Of a stretch of DNA of 64,000 bases, positions 50,551 through 58,972 are shown piece by piece. A model generated the notes under the pieces. It saw only the letters and a list, made by a program, of their open reading frames with translations. It was not told the DNA's origin and did not search any database. Every line of letters starts with the position of its first letter. Positions within the stretch are counted from its first letter, which is position 1. A program made the translations under genes and the position numbers. The stretch spans positions 1 to 64,000 of the forward strand of contig JAXFPC010000067.1 in NCBI GenBank assembly GCA_034180005.1. The letters run 5' to 3'. The DNA comes from JAXFPC01 sp034180005. GTDB lineage: Bacteria > Bacillota > Negativicutes > Acidaminococcales > Acidaminococcaceae.

Positions 50551-50587
50551 TAAATCTCCGGCATCTTTAAAGATGCCGGAGATTTAT
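50550..50587 (+). terminator. Terminator after the Usp gene
   Basis: ATAAATCTCCGGCATCTTT / AAAGATGCCGGAGATTTAT perfect hairpin followed by CTTTA. Confidence 0.8.
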
Positions 50588-50628
50588 CTTTACGGGTTAC
50601 GAGCTGAAACTAAAAAACGTAAAGACTC

Positions 50629-50657
50629 TTGACTAAGCTGCCAAAAATAAGTATAAT
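50629..50657 (+). promoter_or_regulatory. Promoter of tRNA-Ser and possibly SRP RNA
   Basis: TTGACT (50629-50634) and TATAAT (50652-50657), spacer 17. Confidence 0.85.
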
Positions 50658-50714
50658 ACTACTTGCAGTCATTTTGTGAGTGTAAAAGTTCATATTTTAT
50701 TTCAGTTCAGCTAT

Positions 50715-50804
50715 GGAGAGATGACCGAGTGGTTGAAGGTGCACGCCTGGAAAGCGTGTGTACGGGAAACCGTACCGAGGGTTCGAATCCCTCTCTCTCC
50801 GCCA
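50715..50804 (+). tRNA. tRNA-Ser(GGA)
   Basis: 90 nt with a long variable arm (TACGGGAAACCGTA) and encoded CCA. The anticodon loop CTGGAAA reads GGA. Followed by the SRP RNA and dnaX, the same order as in Bacillus. Confidence 0.96.
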
Positions 50805-50847
50805 CAAAATATTTTGCCGCGGTTGCGGTTTTTTTGTATTATTTCTT

Positions 50848-50970
50848 TGTAGAGAGGCAGGATTTGGTCCTGCGCAATGAAAGTCTGTGAACCAGGTCAG
50901 GACCGGAAGGAAGCAGCCTTAAGCGGGTGCTTTCATGTGCCGCGGGGGTGCCAGCTCCTGTTTCTCTACA
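50848..50970 (+). ncRNA. ffs: Signal recognition particle RNA, small bacterial type
   Basis: The conserved SRP core GTCAGGACCGGAAGGAAGCAGCC (split: GTCAGGACCGG, AAGGAAGCAGC at 50897-50917) is present, and the ends TGTAGAGA and TCTCTACA pair. The RNA binds Ffh and targets membrane proteins co-translationally. Ends are set by pairing and may be off by a few bases. Confidence 0.93.
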
Positions 50971-50999
50971 TGGACGTAAGCTTAGCCGAACTTATCTGA

Positions 51000-51054
51000 T
51001 GCGCTTGTGAACGGGCAGCTGCCGATGCTTCCGTCGCGGGCGTTTTTGTTTTTG
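51000..51054 (+). terminator. Terminator of SRP RNA
   Basis: GCGCTTGTGAACGG (51001-51014) pairs, with G-U pairs and one bulge, with CCGTCGCGGGCG, followed by TTTTTGTTTTT. Confidence 0.65.
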
Positions 51055-51080
51055 CGGCAGGGTGTGCAAGGATAAAGCCA

Positions 51081-51109
51081 TTGTATCCGACTGTCTTTTA
51101 TACTATAAT
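51081..51109 (+). promoter_or_regulatory. Promoter of dnaX-ybaB-recR
   Basis: TTGTAT (51081-51086) and TATAAT (51104-51109), spacer 17. Confidence 0.75.
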
Positions 51110-51159
51110 TGTATTGTCATAGAATGAGAGACTTATTGTTTTAACGAAAGGGAAGACAT

Positions 51160-52893
51160 ATGTCATATGTAGCTTTGTATAGACGTTGGCGTCCGCAGAA
51201 CTTTGCTTCCTTGGTAGGACAGCAACCTGTGAAGACGGCTCTCAGCAATGCTTTGACCAGCGGCAGGATAGCGCATGCCTATTTGTTTGCAGGTCCGCGA
51301 GGAACCGGTAAGACAAGTACGGCCAGAATTTTGGCCAAGGCGCTTAATTGTGCCGACGGACCGACGGCTGAACCGTGCGGAAGCTGTAAGAATTGTATGC
51401 GTATTACGGACGGGACTTCTATGGACGTTTTTGAAATCGACGCCGCTTCAAACAGAGGCATCGACGAGATAAAAAATTTGCGGGAGCAGCTCGCGTTCAC
51501 TCCTGTGGACTGTCGTTATAAAATATACATTATAGACGAAGTACATATGCTCACAACGGAAGCTTTCAATGCTTTGCTCAAAACTTTGGAGGAACCTCCA
51601 TCTCATGTTATATTCATTTTAGCTACTACGGATCCGCATAAAATACCCGCCACCATTCACTCCCGCTGTCAGAGATTCGATTTTCGCAGAGTTACTGTGG
51701 ACGAAACGGTAGAGCATTTAAAAATGATTGCGGATGCAAGCGGAATACGGACGGAACCGGAGGCGTTGCGGATGATTGCCGTTCAAGCCGAGGGGGGCAT
51801 GCGTGACGCTCTCAGCTTATTTGATCAGTGCGGAGTTATGTCCGATGCAATCACCGTGAAAGCGGTAAAAGATATTTTGGGCATTGTCGGGCAAGAGATG
51901 ATGCGCGAGTTGGCAGGTGATATAGGTAACGGCGATCTTGTCGCCTGTTTGCAAAAGCTTAATCTGCTTCTTGAACAGGGAAAAGATGTGCGACAATTTT
52001 TAACAGAGTTGGCGGAATACTTGCGCGCTTTGCTGTTGTACAAGGCTGTGCCTTCTTATGGGGAGATATATCTGATTGATACGGCGGAAGCTTTGGCCGC
52101 TTCAGCAGAAAAATTTTCACAGGCGCGTTTGCTTGCTGCGGAGGAGAGAATTCACGCCGCAATTTTGGAGTTGCGTACTACGATGCGGCCGCGTATTACA
52201 GCGGAGCTGTGTCTTGTGGAATTGTGCAAACAGGAGGGCAGCACTTTGGCTGCTTTGGCGGCGCGTGTTGAGCAATTGGAAGCCAAACTGGGCGGCGACA
52301 GCGCAAAGAGCAAGCTTTCTTCACGGCCGCGCATGGAGGATATACCTTCATCACGGATGATAAAAATTCCGGAGAAGGTTGCTCCTTTGGCGGAGAAGAA
52401 TCCGCTTTCCGAGATTCCGGAGAAAAAAGTTTTAGTGAAAACTTCGGCAAGGGAAGAGACGTACGAAAACGTTTCCGCGGAAAGCGATATTGCAGCTCCC
52501 GATACGCACGGGGAGGGAAGCGCCTACTGGAAGCAGGTTTTGGAACTTTTAGCTTCGGAAAAGAAACTGGCCATGGTTTCCTGTGCTAAACAGGGAGTGG
52601 TCACAAGTTTTTCCGGCGGTGTTTTAACTTTGGCGTTTAAAGTAAAATTTCAGAGAGACAGAATGAATAAAGAAGATTTTCGTTCCGCTTTTGAAGATGC
52701 TTTATTGCGCGTAGTCAGGCAGCCTATAAAATTGGAATGCGTCTTAAGCGGAACTGCCGAGAAAGATGTAAGCGCCGGCGCTCGCCAAACGGCAAAGAAA
52801 AATTTGCAGAGTGATAAATTGGAAGAACTCCCCGGCAATGCTCGAAGGGCTTTGGATATTTTGGGCGGTTCGATCAGCAAAATAGAAAATTAA
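51160..52893 (+). CDS. dnaX: DNA polymerase III subunit gamma/tau
   Basis: 577 residues. AAA+ clamp loader: P-loop AGPRGTGKTSTARILAKALNC, a zinc module CGSCKNC, DEVHML as Walker B, LEEPPSHVIFILATTDPHKIP, and the sensor SRCQRF. The C-terminal part (about 400-577) has a charged linker and a tau-like domain. Whether a shorter gamma form is made by frameshift is unclear. Opens the dnaX-ybaB-recR-bofA operon. Confidence 0.96.
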   Translation: MSYVALYRRWRPQNFASLVGQQPVKTALSNALTSGRIAHAYLFAGPRGTGKTSTARILAKALNCADGPTAEPCGSCKNCMRITDGTSMDVFEIDAASNRGIDEIKNLREQLAFTPVDCRYKIYIIDEVHMLTTEAFNALLKTLEEPPSHVIFILATTDPHKIPATIHSRCQRFDFRRVTVDETVEHLKMIADASGIRTEPEALRMIAVQAEGGMRDALSLFDQCGVMSDAITVKAVKDILGIVGQEMMRELAGDIGNGDLVACLQKLNLLLEQGKDVRQFLTELAEYLRALLLYKAVPSYGEIYLIDTAEALAASAEKFSQARLLAAEERIHAAILELRTTMRPRITAELCLVELCKQEGSTLAALAARVEQLEAKLGGDSAKSKLSSRPRMEDIPSSRMIKIPEKVAPLAEKNPLSEIPEKKVLVKTSAREETYENVSAESDIAAPDTHGEGSAYWKQVLELLASEKKLAMVSCAKQGVVTSFSGGVLTLAFKVKFQRDRMNKEDFRSAFEDALLRVVRQPIKLECVLSGTAEKDVSAGARQTAKKNLQSDKLEELPGNARRALDILGGSISKIEN

Positions 52894-52920
52894 GCAGAAT
52901 CTTTAAGGAGGAATTTTAGA

Positions 52921-53247
52921 ATGTTTAACGGTGGTATGGGAAATATGCAGGCTATGATGAAAAAGGTGCAGAAAATGCAGTCCGACATGGTGAAGATGCA
53001 GGAGGAACTCAAGCAAAGAACCGTAGAAGCCAGCGCAGGCGGCGGAGCGGTAACCGTGGTAGTAAACGGCAAGAAAGAAGTGGAGTCCATAAAACTGCAG
53101 CCGTCAGCTGTCGATCCGGAGGATGTGGAAATGTTGGAGGATATGCTTTTGACAGCGGTAAATGACGGCATGAAACAGATCGACGAGTTGACAGAAAAAG
53201 AGATGGGCAAGATTACAGGCGGTATGAAGTTGCCGGGTATGTTCTAA
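52921..53247 (+). CDS. ybaB: YbaB/EbfC nucleoid-associated protein
   Basis: 108 residues. GMGNMQAMMKKVQKMQSDMVKMQEEL is the start helix, then VVVNGKKEVESIKLQPSAV and LTAVNDGMKQ. Forms a tweezer-like dimer that binds DNA. Between dnaX and recR as nearly always in bacteria. GGAGGAATTTTAGA sets the start. Confidence 0.95.
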   Translation: MFNGGMGNMQAMMKKVQKMQSDMVKMQEELKQRTVEASAGGGAVTVVVNGKKEVESIKLQPSAVDPEDVEMLEDMLLTAVNDGMKQIDELTEKEMGKITGGMKLPGMF

Positions 53248-53249
53248 AG

Positions 53250-53849
53250 ATGGCGAGAATGATTAAGCCTCTGGCAAATCTTTACGAGCAGTTGCGCAGA
53301 CTTCCAGGTATGGGAGCTAAGACTGCCATGCGTATGTCTTATCATATTATAGACATGCCGGAGGAAGAAGTTTTTCAATTGGCTGCAGCCCTGCAAAGAG
53401 CCAAAGCGCAGGTACATTATTGTCATAATTGCTACAATCTTACCGACGGAGAGCTTTGTGAAATTTGCGAAGATAAGAGTCGCGACGAGGGGACTGTTTG
53501 TGTAGTTGAGCAGCCGCAGGATATTGCAGCCATGGAACGCAGCCGCGGATACAGAGGCGTGTATCATGTGCTGCACGGGGTGCTGTCACCGCTTGATGGA
53601 ATCGGTCCGGAAAAGTTGAAGATCAAGGAACTGTTGCAGAGACTTCAGCGTGAGCCGATAAGGGAGATAATAATTGCCACTAATTCCGATGTGGAGGGAG
53701 AGGCGACAGCTACTTATTTGGCGCATTTGCTCAAACCGGTGGGCATTGCCGTAACCAGAATAGCGCACGGACTTCCCATGGGAGGAGATTTGGAATATGC
53801 TGACGAGGTGACATTGTCTAAAGCCTTGGAAAATAGGCGCAGCATGTGA
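53250..53849 (+). CDS. recR: Recombination mediator protein RecR
   Basis: 199 residues. N-terminal helix-hairpin-helix (RLPGMGAKTAMRMS), zinc finger Cys58, Cys61, Cys70, Cys73 (CHNCYNLTDGELCEIC), then TOPRIM (VCVVEQPQDIAAMERS) and a C-terminal Walker-like loop. Forms rings with RecF/RecO to load RecA. Begins 2 bases after ybaB. Confidence 0.96.
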   Translation: MARMIKPLANLYEQLRRLPGMGAKTAMRMSYHIIDMPEEEVFQLAAALQRAKAQVHYCHNCYNLTDGELCEICEDKSRDEGTVCVVEQPQDIAAMERSRGYRGVYHVLHGVLSPLDGIGPEKLKIKELLQRLQREPIREIIIATNSDVEGEATATYLAHLLKPVGIAVTRIAHGLPMGGDLEYADEVTLSKALENRRSM

Positions 53850-53884
53850 CGCGCGACAAGATTTGGCCGAAAAGGAGATAAGTT

Positions 53885-54121
53885 ATGGTTGATATTTTAA
53901 TCGCCCTAGTGGTATTGTTTGTTTTATTTAAACTGCTGTCTTTGCCGTTCAAGATTCTTGTAAACGGAGTAATCGGTGCAGTTATGTTGTGGATATTTAA
54001 CATTTTAGGTTCCGTCATAGGTTTCACGATGGAGATAACATTGTTTAAAGCCTTGATTGCCGGTATTTTCGGTATACCGGGAGTGGTGGCATTAGTAGCA
54101 TACCAGTTGTTGGCAGTGTAA
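53885..54121 (+). CDS. bofA: BofA-family protein
   Basis: 78 residues, three hydrophobic stretches (1-24, 30-50, 54-78). LLSLPFKILVNGVIGAVMLWIFN matches the BofA core. In Bacillus BofA inhibits pro-sigma-K processing during sporulation and follows recR, as here. Most Negativicutes of this type do not sporulate, so this may be a retained protein with another role. AAAGGAG precedes the ATG. Confidence 0.85.
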   Translation: MVDILIALVVLFVLFKLLSLPFKILVNGVIGAVMLWIFNILGSVIGFTMEITLFKALIAGIFGIPGVVALVAYQLLAV

Positions 54122-54151
54122 AATGTTCCGGCGAAACGTAAACGCAGTACG

Positions 54152-54183
54152 AAGCCCGCAGATCGGCGGGCTTTATTTTTTTG
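54152..54183 (+). terminator. Terminator of dnaX-ybaB-recR-bofA
   Basis: AAGCCCGC / GCGGGCTT hairpin followed by TATTTTTTT. Confidence 0.9.
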
Positions 54184-54257
54184 CAGTTGCAGCAAAGCAG
54201 AGAAAGAATGCTATTTCTCAATAATACTGTATACAATCAGACAATTTAAAAATTCTC

Positions 54258-54266
54258 TGATATAAT
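54258..54266 (+). promoter_or_regulatory. Extended -10 promoter of the symporter gene
   Basis: TGATATAAT at 54258-54266. The -35 is poor (CAGACA). Confidence 0.5.
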
Positions 54267-54307
54267 ACAGGCAAGAAAATGATAATATTTTATTTGGAGG
54301 GGTTTGT

Positions 54308-55519
54308 ATGAATCTGTCGACAAAAATTTTGCTCGGTTTGGCTTTGGGTATTGTTGCCGGTCTTGAACTGGGTGCGGAAGGAACTGCTTTTGCCAAAACA
54401 TGGATAGGACCTTTGGGAACTATTTTCATGAATATGATTAAGATGGTCATCGTACCTCTGGTATTCTCAAGTTTGGTTATAGGCGTGTGCGGCTTGGGAG
54501 ATATTAAAAAGGTTGGCAGAATAGGAATAAAAACCATTGCCTACTATTTGGGAACAACAGCTTTTGCCATTGTAATAGGTTTGGCTATAGGTACGTTGTT
54601 TGAGCCGGGCGTGGGAATGAATATGCCCGGAGCCGACGTTAAGGTGGCGGCAAAAGCTGCTCCTCCTATCATGAAAGTAATCGTTGATATATTCCCTACA
54701 AATCCTATGGAAGCGATGCTTAAGGCAAACATGCTGCAAATTATAGTTTTCTCTTTGTTTGTAGGCGTCGGCATTACTGCGGTCGGCGAAAAAGCGGAAT
54801 ACTTTAAACGCACGATGGACGGTTTGGCAGAGATTTCTTATAAAATAGTCGGCATGATTATGAAAGTTGCTCCCATCGGCGTGTTCGGTCTGATTACTCC
54901 GGTTGTTGCCGCCAACGGCCCGTCCGTTTTGCTGCCTTTGTTGAAAGTAGTGCTCGCAGTTTATTTGAGCTGTATGCTTCACGCTGTTTTTGTCTACGGA
55001 GCCATGCTGAAGTTCTTGGCTAAAACCAGTGTTTTAGATTTTTTCAGAGGAGTTGCGCCTGCATCTCTGATGGCTTTCAGCTCTTGTTCATCCGGCGGCA
55101 CGCTTCCTTTGACCATGAGTTGCGCGCAAAAGCTGGGTGTATCCAAAGAAATTTCCAGCTTCGTACTTCCCTTAGGTGCTACCATCAACATGGACGGTAC
55201 GGCTGCTTATCAGGGAGTATGTGCTCTCTTTATCGCGCAGCTTTACGGCGTTGATCTTTCAGCGGCGCAGTATGCCACGATAATTTTGACCGGCACGTTA
55301 GCGTCTATCGGTACAGCCGGTGTTCCGGGAGCAGGATTTATTATGCTGACAATGATTCTTACGGCGTTGGGCTTGCCGTTGGAAGGATCAGCTTTGATTG
55401 CCGGTATCGATCGTATTCTTGATATGCCTCGTACTTCGGTGAATGTTACGGGCGATGCTATGGTTGCTTTGTTAGTCGATAAGAGCGAAAAACAGGATAA
55501 ACAGGAACCGTTATACTAA
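54308..55519 (+). CDS. Dicarboxylate/amino acid:cation symporter (DAACS family)
   Basis: 403 residues, eight membrane helices plus two re-entrant loops. The first hairpin SCSSGGTLPLTM, the NMDGTA motif in LGATINMDGTAAYQG, and TASIGTAGVPGAG-like second hairpin are present, followed by ALIAGIDRILDMPRTSVNVTGD with substrate-binding Asp and Arg. Imports glutamate, aspartate or C4-dicarboxylates such as succinate with Na+ or H+. Phascolarctobacterium grows on succinate, so a dicarboxylate would suit. TTGGAGGGG before the ATG. Confidence 0.93.
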   Translation: MNLSTKILLGLALGIVAGLELGAEGTAFAKTWIGPLGTIFMNMIKMVIVPLVFSSLVIGVCGLGDIKKVGRIGIKTIAYYLGTTAFAIVIGLAIGTLFEPGVGMNMPGADVKVAAKAAPPIMKVIVDIFPTNPMEAMLKANMLQIIVFSLFVGVGITAVGEKAEYFKRTMDGLAEISYKIVGMIMKVAPIGVFGLITPVVAANGPSVLLPLLKVVLAVYLSCMLHAVFVYGAMLKFLAKTSVLDFFRGVAPASLMAFSSCSSGGTLPLTMSCAQKLGVSKEISSFVLPLGATINMDGTAAYQGVCALFIAQLYGVDLSAAQYATIILTGTLASIGTAGVPGAGFIMLTMILTALGLPLEGSALIAGIDRILDMPRTSVNVTGDAMVALLVDKSEKQDKQEPLY

Positions 55520-55529
55520 AAACATGGCG

Positions 55530-55558
55530 ACACCGGCTGCGTAGCAGCCGGTGTTTTT
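55530..55558 (+). terminator. Terminator after the symporter gene
   Basis: ACACCGGCTGC / GCAGCCGGTGT with a 3-base loop, followed by TTTTGT. Confidence 0.9.
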
Positions 55559-55670
55559 GTATGTGAATTTTAGGTAATTTTTTTGCCTATTTCTTGAAAT
55601 AAAGGCGATAAAGTTGTAAAATATTCAGACATTAGCTATGAATATTACTGTTTGGCAAACGGAGAGTTTT

Positions 55671-56330
55671 ATGAAAAATATAGATGGTTTGCAAAAAATT
55701 CTATATGACAAATTTCACAGACGTCCTCCGGGTATTGATAAGTTGGATAGATTGTGGGAAGCGGCAGTGCTGATTCCCTTGGTGGAAACGCCCGCCGGTA
55801 TTTCCATACTGTTTGAAGAACGGGCGCATGGTTTGCGCAGACAACCCGGGGAGATATGCTTTCCGGGCGGCAAAGTTGAATGCGGAGACGGAGGCTTTGC
55901 GCATACGGCTGTGAGGGAAACCTGCGAAGAACTCGGTATTAAGTCCGAGCAGATCGTTTTGTGTGGCGAACTTGACGCTTTGGTTACCCATGCGGGGCCT
56001 ATCATACATCCTTTTGTAGGTGTCCTGAAGGTTTCGGGAGAGTTTTCTTTCAACAAAAGTGAAGTAGAACGCGTTTTTACAGTGCCGCTTGAAAAATTAT
56101 TGCAGCAGACACCGCAGCGTTATTCCATGTATCTGGCTGATCGGGCAGGGAAAGATTTTCCTTTCGAGTTGGCGCCGAGCAGGAGCAGAGAATGGCGCAG
56201 ACACAAAGAATATTATGTGTATTTTTACCGGTGGGAGGGCGAAGTTATTTGGGGCTTGACAGCCAGGATGCTGTATGCTTTTTTGCGACGCAGTGATGAC
56301 GTTCTCAGGGATTTTTTTGAGAACGAGTAA
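55671..56330 (+). CDS. Nudix hydrolase, CoA pyrophosphatase-like
   Basis: 219 residues. The Nudix box is GGKVECGDGGFAHTAVRETCEELGI (split GGKVECGD, REtcEELG), just after LRRQPGEICFPGG, which resembles the CoA-specific motif LRxHxGxxxFPGG of NudL/NUDT7-type enzymes. They split CoA or oxidised CoA into ADP and acyl-phosphopantetheine. The ribosome site GGAGAG favours ATG 55671 over ATG 55638. Confidence 0.85.
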   Translation: MKNIDGLQKILYDKFHRRPPGIDKLDRLWEAAVLIPLVETPAGISILFEERAHGLRRQPGEICFPGGKVECGDGGFAHTAVRETCEELGIKSEQIVLCGELDALVTHAGPIIHPFVGVLKVSGEFSFNKSEVERVFTVPLEKLLQQTPQRYSMYLADRAGKDFPFELAPSRSREWRRHKEYYVYFYRWEGEVIWGLTARMLYAFLRRSDDVLRDFFENE

Positions 56331-56395
56331 TTTTCACAGATATTAAATTCGTGTTTTGTTGTGATTTAAGACGGACGAGGATTCTGGAGGACGGA

Positions 56396-57799
56396 ATGAA
56401 AGATTTTTTTAAGAGGGATAATAAGTTTTTCTGGGTGAATTTCGGCGTGGTAGTTGTTGTGCTGGCAGCCGTAGCGTATGCTTTGATAAATTATTTTTTT
56501 CATGACAACCCGGGACTCGATAAGTTGAACAAAAGCGACAGGTTGGCTCTGAAAAAAAATATAGTCGTTCTCGGTGTGGATGAAAGGCAGGAGGAGAATG
56601 ATGTCGGCAGAAGCGATACTTTGTTTGTGATAATGCTCGACAGTAACAGTAAGAGTGCTTCCTTGCTTTCCGTTCCGCGTGACACACGGGTGCGCATAGA
56701 CGGATACGGCTGGGATAAGATCAATCATGCTTACGCTTACGGCGGCAGAGAAAAGACTCAGCAGACGGTGGAGGAGTTGCTGGGGATACGTATCAATAAC
56801 TATGTGATGGTTGACTTCAAAGGTTTTGAAGGTTTGGTGGATGCTATTGGCGGCGTGGATCTGGATGTTGAGAAAGATATGTATTATTATGACGAATGGG
56901 ACGGTTTCAAAATAGATCTGCAAAAAGGACGCCAGCATTTGGACGGCAAAACAGCCATTCAGTATGTGCGTTATCGTGATGAAGAAGGCGATATCGGACG
57001 CATTCGCCGACAGCAACATTTTTTGCTGGCTGTGTATGAAAAGATATCTTCCGCCGATATGTTGCTGCGCATTCCCGGGTTGGCAAAACAGCTTACCTCT
57101 ATGGTGAAAACGGATATGCGCATCACCGATATGATAGAGCTTGGTAGAGTAATGCATTCCATGGTCAGAGATAAAGGGATTGCCATGTCTACAGTTCCCG
57201 GCGAACCTAAATATATCGGCGGTGTAAGTTATTGGTTGCCTGATATTACCGATCTTCGCGATCAGATGGTGAAGATGCAGGGAGCGGAAATGACCGAACG
57301 CTACAAGTCTGCTGCCGAACTGATGGAAAGGGAGTATCACAACGCTTTACTGACTGAGGAAAAATCAGAGGAAGATACGAAAAGCGATAAGAAAAAAGAA
57401 ACTGTCGAGGAGAAGGAAAAGCAAGACAAAAAAATCAAAACTTCCGATAAAAAAAGTACAGATAGGGATACCCGTAAAAACTCCGATGTGAAAAGTGATG
57501 CTGCAGAAGAAAGCAAAACGAGAAGCGGCAAGGGTAGCCTCGTTGTACGTTTGATAAATTGCAGCGGTAATGAAAAAGCATATTCCGCGGCGCGCGCATT
57601 TTTGGAAGACGCCGGCTTTACGGTTATTAACGGCGGCAGCGGAGATGTGGCTGAGAAGACTTCTGTGACCGCGTTAACTAACGACGGCGCGATAGTCAAT
57701 AAACTTGCCGGCGTGCCTTTCAGGCACGGTATGCGCATTAGTCGTGATGCCGATAGTGACGTGGACGGTGTTGTTATTTTGGGGCGTGATTTTCAGTAA
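56396..57799 (+). CDS. LytR-CpsA-Psr family protein with LytR_C domain
   Basis: 467 residues. N-terminal cytoplasmic tail and one membrane helix (about 12-36), the LCP domain (VVLGVDERQEENDVGRSDTLFVIMLDSN ... LSVPRDTRVRIDGYGWDKINHAYAYGG; RYRDEEGDIGRIRRQQ) with its Arg/Asp set, a Lys/Glu-rich linker (about 320-385), and a LytR_C domain at the end. LCP enzymes attach phosphate-linked polymers to peptidoglycan; in a diderm the polymer is not obvious. CTGGAGG before ATG 56396. The linker is unusually long and charged. Confidence 0.9.
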   Translation: MKDFFKRDNKFFWVNFGVVVVVLAAVAYALINYFFHDNPGLDKLNKSDRLALKKNIVVLGVDERQEENDVGRSDTLFVIMLDSNSKSASLLSVPRDTRVRIDGYGWDKINHAYAYGGREKTQQTVEELLGIRINNYVMVDFKGFEGLVDAIGGVDLDVEKDMYYYDEWDGFKIDLQKGRQHLDGKTAIQYVRYRDEEGDIGRIRRQQHFLLAVYEKISSADMLLRIPGLAKQLTSMVKTDMRITDMIELGRVMHSMVRDKGIAMSTVPGEPKYIGGVSYWLPDITDLRDQMVKMQGAEMTERYKSAAELMEREYHNALLTEEKSEEDTKSDKKKETVEEKEKQDKKIKTSDKKSTDRDTRKNSDVKSDAAEESKTRSGKGSLVVRLINCSGNEKAYSAARAFLEDAGFTVINGGSGDVAEKTSVTALTNDGAIVNKLAGVPFRHGMRISRDADSDVDGVVILGRDFQ

Positions 57800-57857
57800 G
57801 ATTTCGTAGAATTTAGGCAGAGCTATTGAAAAGTGTTAGAATTTTTACAAAATGTCA

Positions 57858-57886
57858 TTGCGTTTTGTATACAAATTTGCTATAAT
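57858..57886 (+). promoter_or_regulatory. Strong promoter without an obvious gene
   Basis: TTGCGT (57858-57863) and TATAAT (57881-57886), spacer 17. Transcription would begin near 57893 and meet a terminator within about 50 bases. Confidence 0.75.
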
Positions 57887-57911
57887 GAGGTTAATGAAAC
57901 AACCCCTCATT

Positions 57912-57940
57912 TTGCCCTTCGCAGGAAGGGCTTTTTTTTG
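57912..57940 (+). terminator. Terminator close behind an orphan promoter
   Basis: GCCCTTC / GAAGGGC around GCAG, followed by eight T. It may end the LCP gene transcript, the short orphan transcript, or both. The rest of the intergenic stretch (57941-58095) is AT-rich with nothing recognised. Confidence 0.85.
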
Positions 57941-58095
57941 TCTTGAATAAATATAATAAATAATAGTGTTTTGGTGGTAATAATAACAGTAATATGGTAA
58001 AATGGAATATATCATGGGTTTACTGTCGAATATTTTAAAGAAGGTTATAGATATAGAAATTTTACAAGTTGTAAAAAATTATCCGGGAGGATTTT

Positions 58096-58956
58096 ATGTG
58101 CGATGAATTACATGTTGTGTTAGACAGCATTTCTTGTGCTGAGGAAACACCGCTTAAAGATGATCCTCGTTGCCATGTATTGAAATTGATCGTGAGACAT
58201 GGTAATGTGGAATGGCCTGACGGTGAACGTACTTTGCAGGAGATGTTTTCCATGGTGGATGAATCGGGAATTTTACCGGCCACTTCTCAGCCGCCGATCG
58301 GTGCAATGCTGGAATTGTTGACAGAATTGTGCAGTCGAGGGAAAAAGGTATTTTTTATTACCTGCAGCAGTGTGCTCAGCGGAACTTATCAGACTGCCTG
58401 CGTGGCAGCCAAACAGGTAATGAGTGAAATAAAGGGTGCCGACATTCGTGTGGTTGATACAAAGACTTGTGCTTGTCCTATCAGCGGCATAGCTATGGAT
58501 GTGCTTGAACATGCGGCAAAAGGTGTCAGCATGGATGAGTTGGAAGCTTATGCCAATGATCTTGTTCATAGAACGGAAACATTTTTTACGGTAAATACTT
58601 TGGAGTATTTGCAGAAGGGCGGACGCATAGGAGCTATAGGAGCGTTGATAGGAAATATTTTCGGTATCAGGCCTATAGCTCATATTCGGAAGGACGGGCA
58701 ACTCGAAATTGCAGACAAGTGCCGCACCAGGAAAAAAACTTTGAAACGCATGATTGAACTGGCTTGTTCTCAGGGAGATGTAGAAAAGTTTTATGTTGCG
58801 CATGCCGATGTGTATGAAGAAGCGGCAGCTTTATATGCGGAGTTGCAGGAGCGATGTCCGGGAGTACCGGGATTGCTGACAGGGATAGGAACCGTACTGG
58901 CTGCCCACTTGGGACCGGGTGTCATAGGTGTTTTTGTCAAAATAAAGAAGACCTAG
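58096..58956 (+). CDS. DegV-family fatty-acid-binding protein (FakB-like)
   Basis: 286 residues. DegV fold: VVLDSISCAE at the start, PATSQPPIGAMLELLTEL, FFITCSSVLSGTYQTA for the fatty acid carboxylate pocket, and EYLQKGGRIGAIGALIGNIFGIRPIAHI. DegV proteins bind one fatty acid and present it to the kinase FakA, which is the next gene (16 bases apart). The adjacency supports the FakB role. Confidence 0.88.
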   Translation: MCDELHVVLDSISCAEETPLKDDPRCHVLKLIVRHGNVEWPDGERTLQEMFSMVDESGILPATSQPPIGAMLELLTELCSRGKKVFFITCSSVLSGTYQTACVAAKQVMSEIKGADIRVVDTKTCACPISGIAMDVLEHAAKGVSMDELEAYANDLVHRTETFFTVNTLEYLQKGGRIGAIGALIGNIFGIRPIAHIRKDGQLEIADKCRTRKKTLKRMIELACSQGDVEKFYVAHADVYEEAAALYAELQERCPGVPGLLTGIGTVLAAHLGPGVIGVFVKIKKT

Positions 58957-58972
58957 TTGAGAGGTGTTTATA

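Noticed and set aside
52421..52433. Slippery A run in dnaX that could give a short gamma subunit
   Set aside because: Only six A in a row with no clear stimulating hairpin seen, so frameshifting is not supported.
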